Assembly: GCA_902797925.1 (NCBI GenBank)
Contig: CADBUT010000003.1
Location: forward strand, 1 to 6,671
Reading direction: 5' to 3'
Length of the DNA stretch: 6,671 nucleotides
Source of the DNA: an uncultured Spirochaetaceae bacterium
GTDB taxonomy: Bacteria > Spirochaetota > Spirochaetia > Treponematales > Treponemataceae
Each line of letters begins with the position of its first letter. The first letter of the stretch is position 1. The translations under genes were made by a program, and so were the position numbers. This document shows positions 1-6,168 of the stretch, piece after piece. The notes under the pieces were generated by a model that saw only the letters and a list, made by a program, of their open reading frames with translations, was not told the DNA's origin and searched no databases.

Positions 1-10
1 AAACACCTGC

Positions 11-2122
11 CTAAATCTCTTTGAAAATTGCGCCGCGTATCCGTTTGATAAAACCGGCTCGGCTGACAGAAACTACGCGTACTTTTTTGTCCGGCTCGAC
101 ACATAGTTTGAGCAGCGCATCGCCTTCGCTTTTTTCAATTCCGATTGGCGTGCCGACAATGCGCTCGCTTTCTTCATCAAACGAGATTTCTATCATGCTG
201 CCGGTAGAAATTGCATGGTCTATTACATGTACCTTACCTAAAAAGTCCATGCCGCCTGCCTCAATGCGCTCAAAACGCACAGATTCTCCGCGGAGCTGGT
301 TTGCATTTACTATAATCTTTCTTCTGATTCTTGAGCGGAGGCCGTCAGCCTGTTCTTCAGGCAAATGCTTGTTCTCAAGTTCCGCATAAAAGCTGCTCAA
401 AAGATTATCGCGCTCATTTTTGGGCAGAGCTTCTCTTTCAGGCTCTTTTATAAGCAGGTTTTCACCGCTTCTCAATGCAGAAAACGGTAAAGGCCGGCGC
501 ACGGTCTTTGATGTTTTTACAGCGCCGATATATTCAAGCCCGCTCTTTTTTAGAAGCTCGCCAGCCTGCTCATCGTCTATAAAATCAAAAAGATAAACAC
601 CGTCGGCAAGTGTTGCAAGCAGATAAGGCTTAAGCACACTGCTGCTTTCAATTACCGCGCGCTTTTCCTTATCAACTTTGAGAACGTAGCCCTTATAAAG
701 CGTAACCGAATTGTACGCGTGTTCCCACTCTTCAAGCGAAAAATCTATGCTCTGCGAAATCTCGTATGCTGATGCAGCTTGAAGAATCTTTTTGATTTCT
801 GCAGTGCTCATGCCGCAGTCAAATGCACTGCTGCAAGACTGCTTTGAAATTTCAAAAACTGGAACTGTATCAAAACGGGTTATGCACAAAATCTGCATAA
901 GCGGCAGCATTTCTGAAAGAGCCGCACCCGGAATAAGAGCAGCAGAAAAATCAGGATTAAGCGATAGGCGTCCTTTCAACATTTCAGGTAAATCTGCTTT
1001 AATATCTGAATTGTGGTTCTGTAAAGCCTTGTCAAAAAATTCAGCCCTTACAAAAACACCGTCAGACTCAACAAGAAGCTTCATCTTAATTATCTGCTTA
1101 ACAACTGTAGAAAGCTCTATCGAAAGCTGAGAATCATTACCAGCCTCAATTCCGTCAATTTTTGCGGGCTTTATGTCCTCAAGCAAAGAAGCGAGCCTTC
1201 CTTTTTTCAGCGTGAACGGTTCAGGGGCTTTTTCGCTCTGCAGCAGAGCGAGCCGCATCAAAACAGGGTACGAAAAGCCGCCGTCAGGCACAGAACTGCA
1301 AAGCGAAAATACAAACTGCGCGTGCTTTAAAAGCATTTCATTTGAAAAGTGCGAGCACGAAGCCGCGCACAAATAGCATAAACGCACCGCATCATCTAAA
1401 GCCGCAAACTGCTTCCAGCGTTCCATATTTGGCGCATAATCTGCACCCTGCTGAACCAAAAGCTGCAAATTTTTTAAGCCGTCAAAAACAAGCTGAAAAA
1501 TCTCTTTACCGTCAGCCTGTTCCATAAACGGGAAAACCGAAGCGATGAGATTTTCACCCTTCTTTTTAAGCGTACCGTCACTTTTGCATAAATCTTTATA
1601 ATGGAAAAAAATTGAAAAAATTGAAGCAAAAAAGATTGAAGAAGGCTCAAATATTGTGTTTCTTGTACCTGAGAAACTGCCTGACGGCATCAGCACAGAA
1701 ACCGAAAGCAGCGGCTCAATCTTAGGCTCAAGCAGCGGATTCAGCACAAAACGAATCTGCTTGTTTTCGGTTTTTCTATAAATCAGCAGACGTTCTTCAA
1801 GATTCAGCAGCCGCTCATATAATTCTGCAAAAGAAAAATCAGTAGAAAAAAACTGAGAAAGCTTTTCCTGTGTCGGCAGATTCAATATTTTTATAGCTGA
1901 AAGTATCAGAATATCGTTCGGTGACAAAAGACGCACAATCATAGAAACGTTTTCGTCTTTTCGCAAAAACGCGCTCAATTCTTCTATAAGTTTCTGCTTG
2001 TTATACGGCGTCTTGATTTCACCCAGATACATCCGCAAAAGCTCAAAAAAATGCGTATCATTTAATGTTACAAGCGATTCACGCCATGCCAGCACAGCTT
2101 GTGCATGTTCAGTCTGTTCCAT
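11..2122 (-). CDS. XPB-associated protein with Helicase_C_3 / XPB-Ssl2 N-terminal-like domain
   Basis: This 703-residue protein has no Walker A, DEAD/DEAH or other helicase motif, so it is not itself a helicase. Residues about 20-150 look like a helical, winged-helix-type region. Residues 178-198 hold a basic DGTLKKK stretch resembling the helical segments of this family. Residues 386-481 match the small XPB/Ssl2 N-terminal-like domain (Pfam Helicase_C_3 type): an NPDF strand, then EISKQS, AFDCGMS and a SLEEW helix. Residues 602-703 are rich in beta strand and resemble a WYL-like barrel (inference). The start is the ATG at 2122, not the TTG one codon upstream, because TAAGGA lies 6 bases before it and forms the stop codon of the XPB gene. 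The stop is TAG at 11-13. Actinobacteria such as Mycobacterium tuberculosis carry a similar protein (Rv0862c) next to XPB (Rv0861c). This suggests a conserved helicase partner, perhaps in DNA binding or damage handling. Its biochemical role is not established to my knowledge. No signal peptide or membrane segment is evident, so it is cytoplasmic. Confidence 0.85.
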   Translation of the reverse strand: MEQTEHAQAVLAWRESLVTLNDTHFFELLRMYLGEIKTPYNKQKLIEELSAFLRKDENVSMIVRLLSPNDILILSAIKILNLPTQEKLSQFFSTDFSFAELYERLLNLEERLLIYRKTENKQIRFVLNPLLEPKIEPLLSVSVLMPSGSFSGTRNTIFEPSSIFFASIFSIFFHYKDLCKSDGTLKKKGENLIASVFPFMEQADGKEIFQLVFDGLKNLQLLVQQGADYAPNMERWKQFAALDDAVRLCYLCAASCSHFSNEMLLKHAQFVFSLCSSVPDGGFSYPVLMRLALLQSEKAPEPFTLKKGRLASLLEDIKPAKIDGIEAGNDSQLSIELSTVVKQIIKMKLLVESDGVFVRAEFFDKALQNHNSDIKADLPEMLKGRLSLNPDFSAALIPGAALSEMLPLMQILCITRFDTVPVFEISKQSCSSAFDCGMSTAEIKKILQAASAYEISQSIDFSLEEWEHAYNSVTLYKGYVLKVDKEKRAVIESSSVLKPYLLATLADGVYLFDFIDDEQAGELLKKSGLEYIGAVKTSKTVRRPLPFSALRSGENLLIKEPEREALPKNERDNLLSSFYAELENKHLPEEQADGLRSRIRRKIIVNANQLRGESVRFERIEAGGMDFLGKVHVIDHAISTGSMIEISFDEESERIVGTPIGIEKSEGDALLKLCVEPDKKVRVVSVSRAGFIKRIRGAIFKEI

Positions 2123-2131
2123 CAAAAATCC

Positions 2132-3853
2132 TTATAAATCAGCCGCTTCATGCAGACTTTCGTCATCGACATACTTTAAAATGCGGTAATCATAGCCTTG
2201 TTCCGCCAAAAACTTCTGACGGTGCATACCGAATTCTTCTTCAACTGTACCGCGCGTAATCAGCGTAAAAAACCTTGCTTTACGGTTTTTCGGTCTTAAC
2301 AGCCGCCCAAGACGCTGCGCTTCTTCCTGTCTGCTTCCAAAAGTACCGGAAATTTGAATTGCCATAGAAGCGTCAGGCAGATCAATCGCAAAGTTGGCTA
2401 CTTTGGAAACTACAATTATGCGGTTTTCACCAGAACGGAAAGACGCATAAATTCTGTCGCGCTCTGCATTTGAAGTTTTACCTGTTATAAGCGGTGCACC
2501 AAGCTCGCCTGCCAGAATCTCAAGCTGCTCAATATACTGCCCGATTACAAGGATTTTATCTTCGGGACAGAGATTTATAAGCTTTTTGGCAACACCACGC
2601 TTTAAAACATTGTCGCTTGCAATTCTGTGCTTTGCCCGCTGATTGGCAACCGCGTATTCAATTTCTTTATCTTCCGGCAAGTCAATTCGTATTTCTATGC
2701 ATTCAGCTTCTGCAATCCAGCCCGAAGTGTCAAGCTCCTTCCACGGCACATCATAACGCTTTGGCCCTACAAGGCTGAAAACATGCCCTTCGCAGCCGTC
2801 TTCTCTTATTAACGTTGCAGTAAGCCCGACGCGTCTTATAGTCTGAAGCTCCGCCGTAATTCTGAAAACAGGAGCAGGCAGCAGATGAACCTCGTCATAA
2901 ATGATTAAGCCCCAGCCTCTTTTTCTGAACAGATCAAAATGCGGATAAGGCGAATCTGGGTCAGGCCGCCAAGTTAATACCTGATAAGTTGCAACTGTGA
3001 CAGGCTTAATTTCTTTTTCTTCGCCCGTGTACTCACCAATCTGGCCTTCTTCAAGATTTGTCTTGTCGAGAAGCTCCGCTATCCACTGGTGAACAGCAGA
3101 AATATTTGTTGTTACAACAAGCGTACTCGTCTTAAGCCGGGACATAATCTCCATGCCGACGATTGTTTTGCCTGCCCCGCATGGAAGCACAATTGTGCCG
3201 AAACCTGTTCCCGGCCCTTTGTCGCCGACAAGTGCGTCCGCCGCCTTTTTCTGATATTCCCGCACTTTAAGAACAGCACCGGAACGGCATTTTTCGCGCA
3301 TGGTTACTTCAAGCGGTTCGCCGTCTCTAAGCGGAACTAAGTCTTCAACTGGCCAGCCTAGCTGCAAAAGCTTTTGCTTTACAATTCCGCGGTTAACCAG
3401 TTTAAGCACAAAGCGCAGCTTTTTATCGTCCGGGTCAGGCGAAAGATAGTCTTTCATCTGCTTTGCGGCGTTTATTTCCTTATAAATTGGAATCGATGCC
3501 GTTTCAAGAAACAAAAAATCGCAGGTTGCTGCGTCAGCATTTTCCGGCAGCGTCATTTTCAGCTTTCCGAATTTTCCGGCTGTTTCCTTAATCCAGAATT
3601 CTACCGGCTGCGGCATAGGAAATCTTGAATATTCAGTTAATGTTGAAATTGCATCATCTGCAGTAAAACCAGCGCTGACGGCGTTCCACAAAGACAGAGG
3701 AGTTAATCTATATGTATGAAGATGTTCCGGTGAGCGCTCGAGCTCTGCAAAAGGAATAAGTGCGTTACGGCATTCTTCTGCAAGCGGTGCATGAACATCA
3801 AGCAAAATTGTACGGTCGCTTTGAACAATCAGCGGATTTGTAGGATTCAGCAT
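2132..3853 (-). CDS. xpb: XPB/Ssl2-type superfamily 2 DNA helicase (ERCC3-like)
   Basis: ATP-dependent 3'-5' DNA helicase/translocase of the bacterial XPB family. Numbering from the ATG at 3853 (573 residues): the small XPB N-terminal domain (PLIVQSD at 7-13, to about 87) comes first, then a damage-recognition-like middle segment, then two RecA-like lobes. Visible motifs are Walker A GAGKT (226-230), Walker B DEVH (320-323), TAT motif III (345-347), the XPB-specific RED motif (350-352) and motif VI QRLGRLLRP (513-521). All catalytic motifs are intact. The protein resembles mycobacterial XPB (about 540 residues), whose N terminus also lies just before PLIVQSD; this is why the ATG at 3853 is preferred. 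An in-frame TTG at 3919 would add 22 residues (595 total). Neither start has a Shine-Dalgarno sequence, so the start is uncertain. The gene is first in a two-gene unit with the downstream helicase-associated gene. XPB works in nucleotide excision repair and transcription in eukaryotes; the bacterial role is less clear, with unwinding activity known for homologues. Confidence 0.95.
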   Translation of the reverse strand: MLNPTNPLIVQSDRTILLDVHAPLAEECRNALIPFAELERSPEHLHTYRLTPLSLWNAVSAGFTADDAISTLTEYSRFPMPQPVEFWIKETAGKFGKLKMTLPENADAATCDFLFLETASIPIYKEINAAKQMKDYLSPDPDDKKLRFVLKLVNRGIVKQKLLQLGWPVEDLVPLRDGEPLEVTMREKCRSGAVLKVREYQKKAADALVGDKGPGTGFGTIVLPCGAGKTIVGMEIMSRLKTSTLVVTTNISAVHQWIAELLDKTNLEEGQIGEYTGEEKEIKPVTVATYQVLTWRPDPDSPYPHFDLFRKRGWGLIIYDEVHLLPAPVFRITAELQTIRRVGLTATLIREDGCEGHVFSLVGPKRYDVPWKELDTSGWIAEAECIEIRIDLPEDKEIEYAVANQRAKHRIASDNVLKRGVAKKLINLCPEDKILVIGQYIEQLEILAGELGAPLITGKTSNAERDRIYASFRSGENRIIVVSKVANFAIDLPDASMAIQISGTFGSRQEEAQRLGRLLRPKNRKARFFTLITRGTVEEEFGMHRQKFLAEQGYDYRILKYVDDESLHEAADL

Positions 3854-3861
3854 AGCAGAAT

Positions 3862-3890
3862 ATTTTAACGGTTTATAAGCTAAGCGACAA
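3862..3890 (-). promoter_or_regulatory. Candidate sigma-70-like promoter for the XPB gene
   Basis: Read on the minus strand, TTGTCG (3885-3890) is separated by exactly 17 bases from TAAAAT (3862-3867), a fair match to -35 and -10 elements. Only 8 bases lie between the -10 element and the ATG at 3853, so transcription would start at or within a few bases of the start codon. This fits the absence of a Shine-Dalgarno sequence there. If the real start is the TTG at 3919, this stretch is coding and the match is chance. AT-rich DNA yields such matches easily. Confidence 0.4.
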
Positions 3891-3927
3891 GCCTTTCCAT
3901 TGATTTTCAAAATATTCAAACAAATTC

Positions 3928-3954
3928 TAAAGTCTTATTTCCGTTCACCGATAG
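3928..3954 (+). promoter_or_regulatory. Sigma-28 (FliA) flagellar promoter of flaB
   Basis: TAAAGTCT (3928-3935), 11 bases, then ACCGATAG (3947-3954). The FliA consensus is TAAAGTTT-N11-GCCGATAA, so the spacing is exact and only three bases of the sixteen differ. Transcription would start around 3961, giving a leader of about 35 bases before flaB. This marks flaB as a late-class flagellar gene, expressed after the hook-basal body is complete (family knowledge). Confidence 0.88.
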
Positions 3955-3984
3955 ATTAGTATCAGGCATTAAAATTTTTTGGAA

Positions 3985-3989
3985 GGGAG
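3985..3989 (+). promoter_or_regulatory. flaB ribosome-binding site, with possible CsrA contact
   Basis: GGGAG at 3985-3989 lies 7 bases before the ATG at 3997 and fixes this as the flaB start, over an in-frame TTG at 3979 that sits upstream of the ribosome-binding site. The site is purine-rich, and two GGA triplets (3981-3983 and 3986-3988) lie close together. GGA in a leader is the core of CsrA binding sites, and in Borrelia CsrA is reported to act on the flaB leader. The CsrA part is inference. Confidence 0.8.
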
Positions 3990-3996
3990 AAAAAAT

Positions 3997-4857
3997 ATGG
4001 TTATTAATCACAACCTTAGTGCAATGTTTGCTAACAGAACTTTAGGTGAAACAAACAATTCAAGCCAGAAAACAATGGAAAAGCTTTCTTCTGGTTACAA
4101 AATCAACCGTGCAGGCGATGATGCATCAGGTTTGGCTGTTTCAGAAAAAATGCGTGCACAGATCCGCGGTTTGAATAAAGCTTCAGAAAACGCCCAGAAC
4201 GCTATCTCATTTATTCAGACAACAGAAGGCTATCTTCAGGAAACAACTGACATTATTCAGCGCATCCGCGAACTTGCCGTACAGTCAGCCAACGGTATCT
4301 ACACTGCAGAAGACCGTATGCAGATTCAGGTTGAAGTTTCACAGCTCGTTGCTGAAGTTGACCGCATTGCATCAACAGCTCAGTTCAACGGTTTGAACAT
4401 GCTCACAGGACGTTATGCAAAAGATAACGGCGACAATACAATTACAGGTTCTATGTGGTTCCACATTGGTGCAAACATGGACCAGCGCACACAGGCTTTC
4501 ATCGGCACAATGACAGCTACAGCTCTCGGTGTCCGCGCATTGGGTACAGAAGAGATTATCTCTCTTGAAACACCGGATGATGCTAACCGCGCAATCAATA
4601 CACTTGACGAAGCACTCAAGAGAATCAATAAGCAGCGTGCAGACCTCGGTGCTTACCAGAACCGTCTTGAACATACAATCGTAGGTCTTGATATTGGTGC
4701 TGAAAACCTCCAGGCAGCAGAATCACGCATCCGTGATACTGATATGGCAGAAATGATGGTTGAGCACACAAAGAATCAGGTTCTTACACAGTCTGGTCTT
4801 GCAATGCTCGCACAGGCAAATCAGCAGCCACAGTCAATTTTGGGCTTGCTCCAGTAA
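3997..4857 (+). CDS. flaB: Periplasmic flagellar filament core protein FlaB (flagellin)
   Basis: Structural subunit of the periplasmic flagellar filament core, exported through the flagellar type III apparatus, so it has no cleaved signal peptide. The 286-residue length is typical of treponemal FlaB. The N terminus, MVINHNLSAM, opens the D0/D1 coiled-coil region (to about residue 140), with the flagellin signature LSSGYKINRAGDDASGLA at 30-47. The C-terminal D1/D0 helices run from about 195 to 286 and include LEHTIVGLDIGAENLQAAESR (224-244). The central region is short (about 140-195), as in spirochaetes, where the exposed D2/D3 domains of enteric flagellins are absent; it contains the spirochaete-like HIGANMDQR (156-164). 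The start is the ATG at 3997, behind GGGAG. The gene is monocistronic, with a sigma-28 promoter upstream and a strong terminator downstream. Treponemes usually carry several flaB paralogues, and I cannot say which of FlaB1, 2 or 3 this is. Confidence 0.97.
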   Translation: MVINHNLSAMFANRTLGETNNSSQKTMEKLSSGYKINRAGDDASGLAVSEKMRAQIRGLNKASENAQNAISFIQTTEGYLQETTDIIQRIRELAVQSANGIYTAEDRMQIQVEVSQLVAEVDRIASTAQFNGLNMLTGRYAKDNGDNTITGSMWFHIGANMDQRTQAFIGTMTATALGVRALGTEEIISLETPDDANRAINTLDEALKRINKQRADLGAYQNRLEHTIVGLDIGAENLQAAESRIRDTDMAEMMVEHTKNQVLTQSGLAMLAQANQQPQSILGLLQ

Positions 4858-4876
4858 TAGCAGCCTGAAACTGAAG

Positions 4877-4912
4877 AAAGCGCACGACTTTTTGAGTCTG
4901 CGCTTTTTTTTT
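4877..4912 (+). terminator. Intrinsic terminator of flaB
   Basis: The 5' arm AAAGCGCA-C-GACT (4877-4889) pairs with AGTC-TGCGCTTT (ending at 4906), giving 12 base pairs with a single bulged C and a five-base loop. A run of nine T (4904-4912) follows and overlaps the end of the 3' arm. It begins about 20 bases after the flaB stop codon and should insulate flaB from the GH8 gene. Confidence 0.93.
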
Positions 4913-4951
4913 GCCTGCCTGCATTTTTTTTGCCTTTATGGGTAAATTTAC

Positions 4952-4960
4952 TGATAGAAT
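4952..4960 (+). promoter_or_regulatory. Candidate extended -10 promoter of the GH8 gene
   Basis: TGA followed by TAGAAT (4952-4960) matches an extended -10 element (TGn-TATAAT type). A weak -35 candidate, TTGCCT (4930-4935), has a 19-base spacer, longer than ideal, but an extended -10 depends less on -35. Transcription would start near 4967, leaving a leader of about 23 bases that includes the ribosome-binding site. No obvious regulator operator is visible. Confidence 0.5.
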
Positions 4961-4978
4961 TGAAAATATTCTTCCATT

Positions 4979-4982
4979 AGGA
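4979..4982 (+). promoter_or_regulatory. Ribosome-binding site of the GH8 gene
   Basis: AGGA lies 7 bases before the ATG at 4990 and supports that start. The protein then begins at a point matching roughly residue 14 of Bacillus halodurans Rex, so no conserved part is lost. Confidence 0.75.
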
Positions 4983-4989
4983 TTCAGCC

Positions 4990-6102
4990 ATGAGAAATTT
5001 GCTTTTAGAACTAGGATATTCACAATCTGAAATTGACAGCCGCATACAGGAAGTCTGGAATACAGTTTTTGACCAGTCTTCAAAAGAGAAATTCTATCAT
5101 CAGCAGACAGACGATTTAGGCTGCATGGAAGATACTGGCAACATTGATGCACGCACAGAAGGCATGTCTTACGGCATGATGATGGCCGTTCAGATGAACC
5201 GCAAGGACATTTTTGACAGTCTCTGGAACTGGTCAAAAAAATATATGTTCATGACTGAAGGAAAAATGAAAGGCTATTTTGCATGGTCTTGCACTCTTGA
5301 AGGCAAGCATAATGCAGAGGGCCCGGCCCCAGACGGCGAAGAATTCTATGCAATGGCTCTTTTCTTTGCTTCAAAAAGATGGGGCAACGGTTCAGGCATC
5401 TACAATTATGAAGCTGAAGCAAAAAGCCTGCTTAACACATGTCTTACACACAAATATCCTATGTGGAACAGCAAAAACGGCTACATTCTTTTTGTGCCGG
5501 CTTGCCCTGACACAGACCCTTCATATCATTTACCGCATTTTTATGAGCTTTTTGCCGAATTTGATGCAGGCAACCATGATTTCTGGAAAAGAGCTGCAAA
5601 AGCAAGTCGCGAATATCTTGAAAAAAGCATGAACAAAGACACTGGTCTTTGTCCAGAATATGCGCATTTTGACGGCACACCTGTCTTAGATTGTGCATGG
5701 GGCGATCACGGCTGGTTTTACAGCGATTCATACAGAACAGCCGCAAATGTCGGGCTTGACGCATTATGGAACGGAACGACACAGCCGCTTTATGAGCGTG
5801 TAAAAGCAATTCAGAACTTCTTTAAAGACATTGCTCCATGCGATTACGGCATCTACAAAATTGACGGAACACCAGTTGAAGGTACAGCTCTTCATCCTGT
5901 CGGGCTACTAGCTACTCTTGCACAGTCAAGTCTTGCAATCTTTGCAAATCCTAACGCCGACCAAGAAAGCCTTAAAACCGCCGAGCATTTTGTCCGTCTT
6001 TTCTGGCACACACCGCTCCGCACAGGCAAAAGACGCTATTACGACAATTGCCTTTATATTTTTGCACTTCTTGCTTTAAGTGGAAATTACAAACCATTTT
6101 GA
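4990..6102 (+). CDS. GH8 reducing-end xylose-releasing exo-oligoxylanase (Rex-type)
   Basis: A 370-residue glycoside hydrolase family 8 enzyme, close along its whole length to Bacillus halodurans Rex (EC 3.2.1.156), which removes xylose from the reducing end of xylo-oligosaccharides with inversion. The conserved blocks are DTGNIDARTEGMSYGMMMAVQM (48-69), YFAWSC (96-101), GPAPDGEEFY (111-120), DPSYHLPHFYELF (176-188), FYSDSYR (243-249) and RRYYDNCLY (348-356). By comparison with Rex, the catalytic acid Glu70 corresponds to Glu57 and the base Asp263 to Asp246; both are present. The LHP turn (301-303), part of the loop that gives Rex its reducing-end exo action, is also present, which favours Rex over endo-acting GH8 xylanases or cellulases. 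There is no signal peptide, so it acts in the cytoplasm on imported oligosaccharides. It is probably expressed alone, downstream of the flaB terminator; no transporter or xylose gene is in view. Exact substrate preference is inferred. Confidence 0.93.
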   Translation: MRNLLLELGYSQSEIDSRIQEVWNTVFDQSSKEKFYHQQTDDLGCMEDTGNIDARTEGMSYGMMMAVQMNRKDIFDSLWNWSKKYMFMTEGKMKGYFAWSCTLEGKHNAEGPAPDGEEFYAMALFFASKRWGNGSGIYNYEAEAKSLLNTCLTHKYPMWNSKNGYILFVPACPDTDPSYHLPHFYELFAEFDAGNHDFWKRAAKASREYLEKSMNKDTGLCPEYAHFDGTPVLDCAWGDHGWFYSDSYRTAANVGLDALWNGTTQPLYERVKAIQNFFKDIAPCDYGIYKIDGTPVEGTALHPVGLLATLAQSSLAIFANPNADQESLKTAEHFVRLFWHTPLRTGKRRYYDNCLYIFALLALSGNYKPF

Positions 6103-6112
6103 TGAAATTTCA

Positions 6113-6140
6113 ACCGTAAGCGCGCATAAAAGCTTGCGGT
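6113..6140 (+). repeat. Inverted repeat between the GH8 gene and the next gene
   Basis: ACCGTAAGC (6113-6121) and GCTTGCGGT (6132-6140) form a nine-pair stem in RNA, one pair being a U-G wobble, with a ten-base loop. It begins 10 bases after the GH8 stop codon but has no T-run after it, so it is at best a weak terminator or an mRNA 3'-end hairpin. Its right arm contains the -35 candidate of the next gene, so an operator role is also possible. Confidence 0.55.
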
Positions 6141-6162
6141 ACATTGCTTTACAAGGTAGAAT
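6134..6162 (+). promoter_or_regulatory. Candidate sigma-70-type promoter for the exported protein
   Basis: TTGCGG (6134-6139), a spacer of exactly 17 bases, then TAGAAT (6157-6162). The expected transcription start, seven bases after the -10 element, falls on the A of the ATG at 6169, so the transcript may be leaderless. The AAGG at 6153-6156 is 12 bases from the start, farther than usual, and would lie upstream of the mRNA if this promoter is used. Confidence 0.5.
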
Positions 6163-6168
6163 TAATAC

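Noticed and set aside
792..1130. A 112-codon plus-strand open frame inside the XPB partner gene
   Set aside because: It is antisense to a supported gene, has a composition typical of shadow frames, and has no promoter or ribosome-binding site of note. The other plus-strand frames in 21-3628 fail for the same reasons.
2123..2125. A TTG start one codon before the ATG of the XPB partner
   Set aside because: The spacing from TAAGGA fits the ATG at 2122 better, and ATG is the stronger codon.
3979..3996. An in-frame TTG start adding six residues to FlaB
   Set aside because: It lies upstream of the ribosome-binding site, and flagellins begin at the conserved MxINHN sequence encoded from 3997.
4905..4934. 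Direct repeat of T8GCC (4905-4915 and 4924-4934) with TGCC units between
   Set aside because: It is a short, low-complexity repeat in the tail of a terminator, more easily explained by slippage than by function.
4956..4972. Inverted repeat AGAAT-N7-ATTCT at the presumed GH8 transcription start
   Set aside because: Five-base arms of A/T-rich sequence are expected by chance, and the left arm is part of the -10 element. The evidence is too weak to call an operator.
4784..5236. A 150-codon open frame on the minus strand across the flaB end, the terminator and the GH8 start
   Set aside because: It is antisense to two confidently identified genes, crosses a strong terminator, is rich in Cys and Ser without recognisable motifs, and is explained by codon bias on the other strand.
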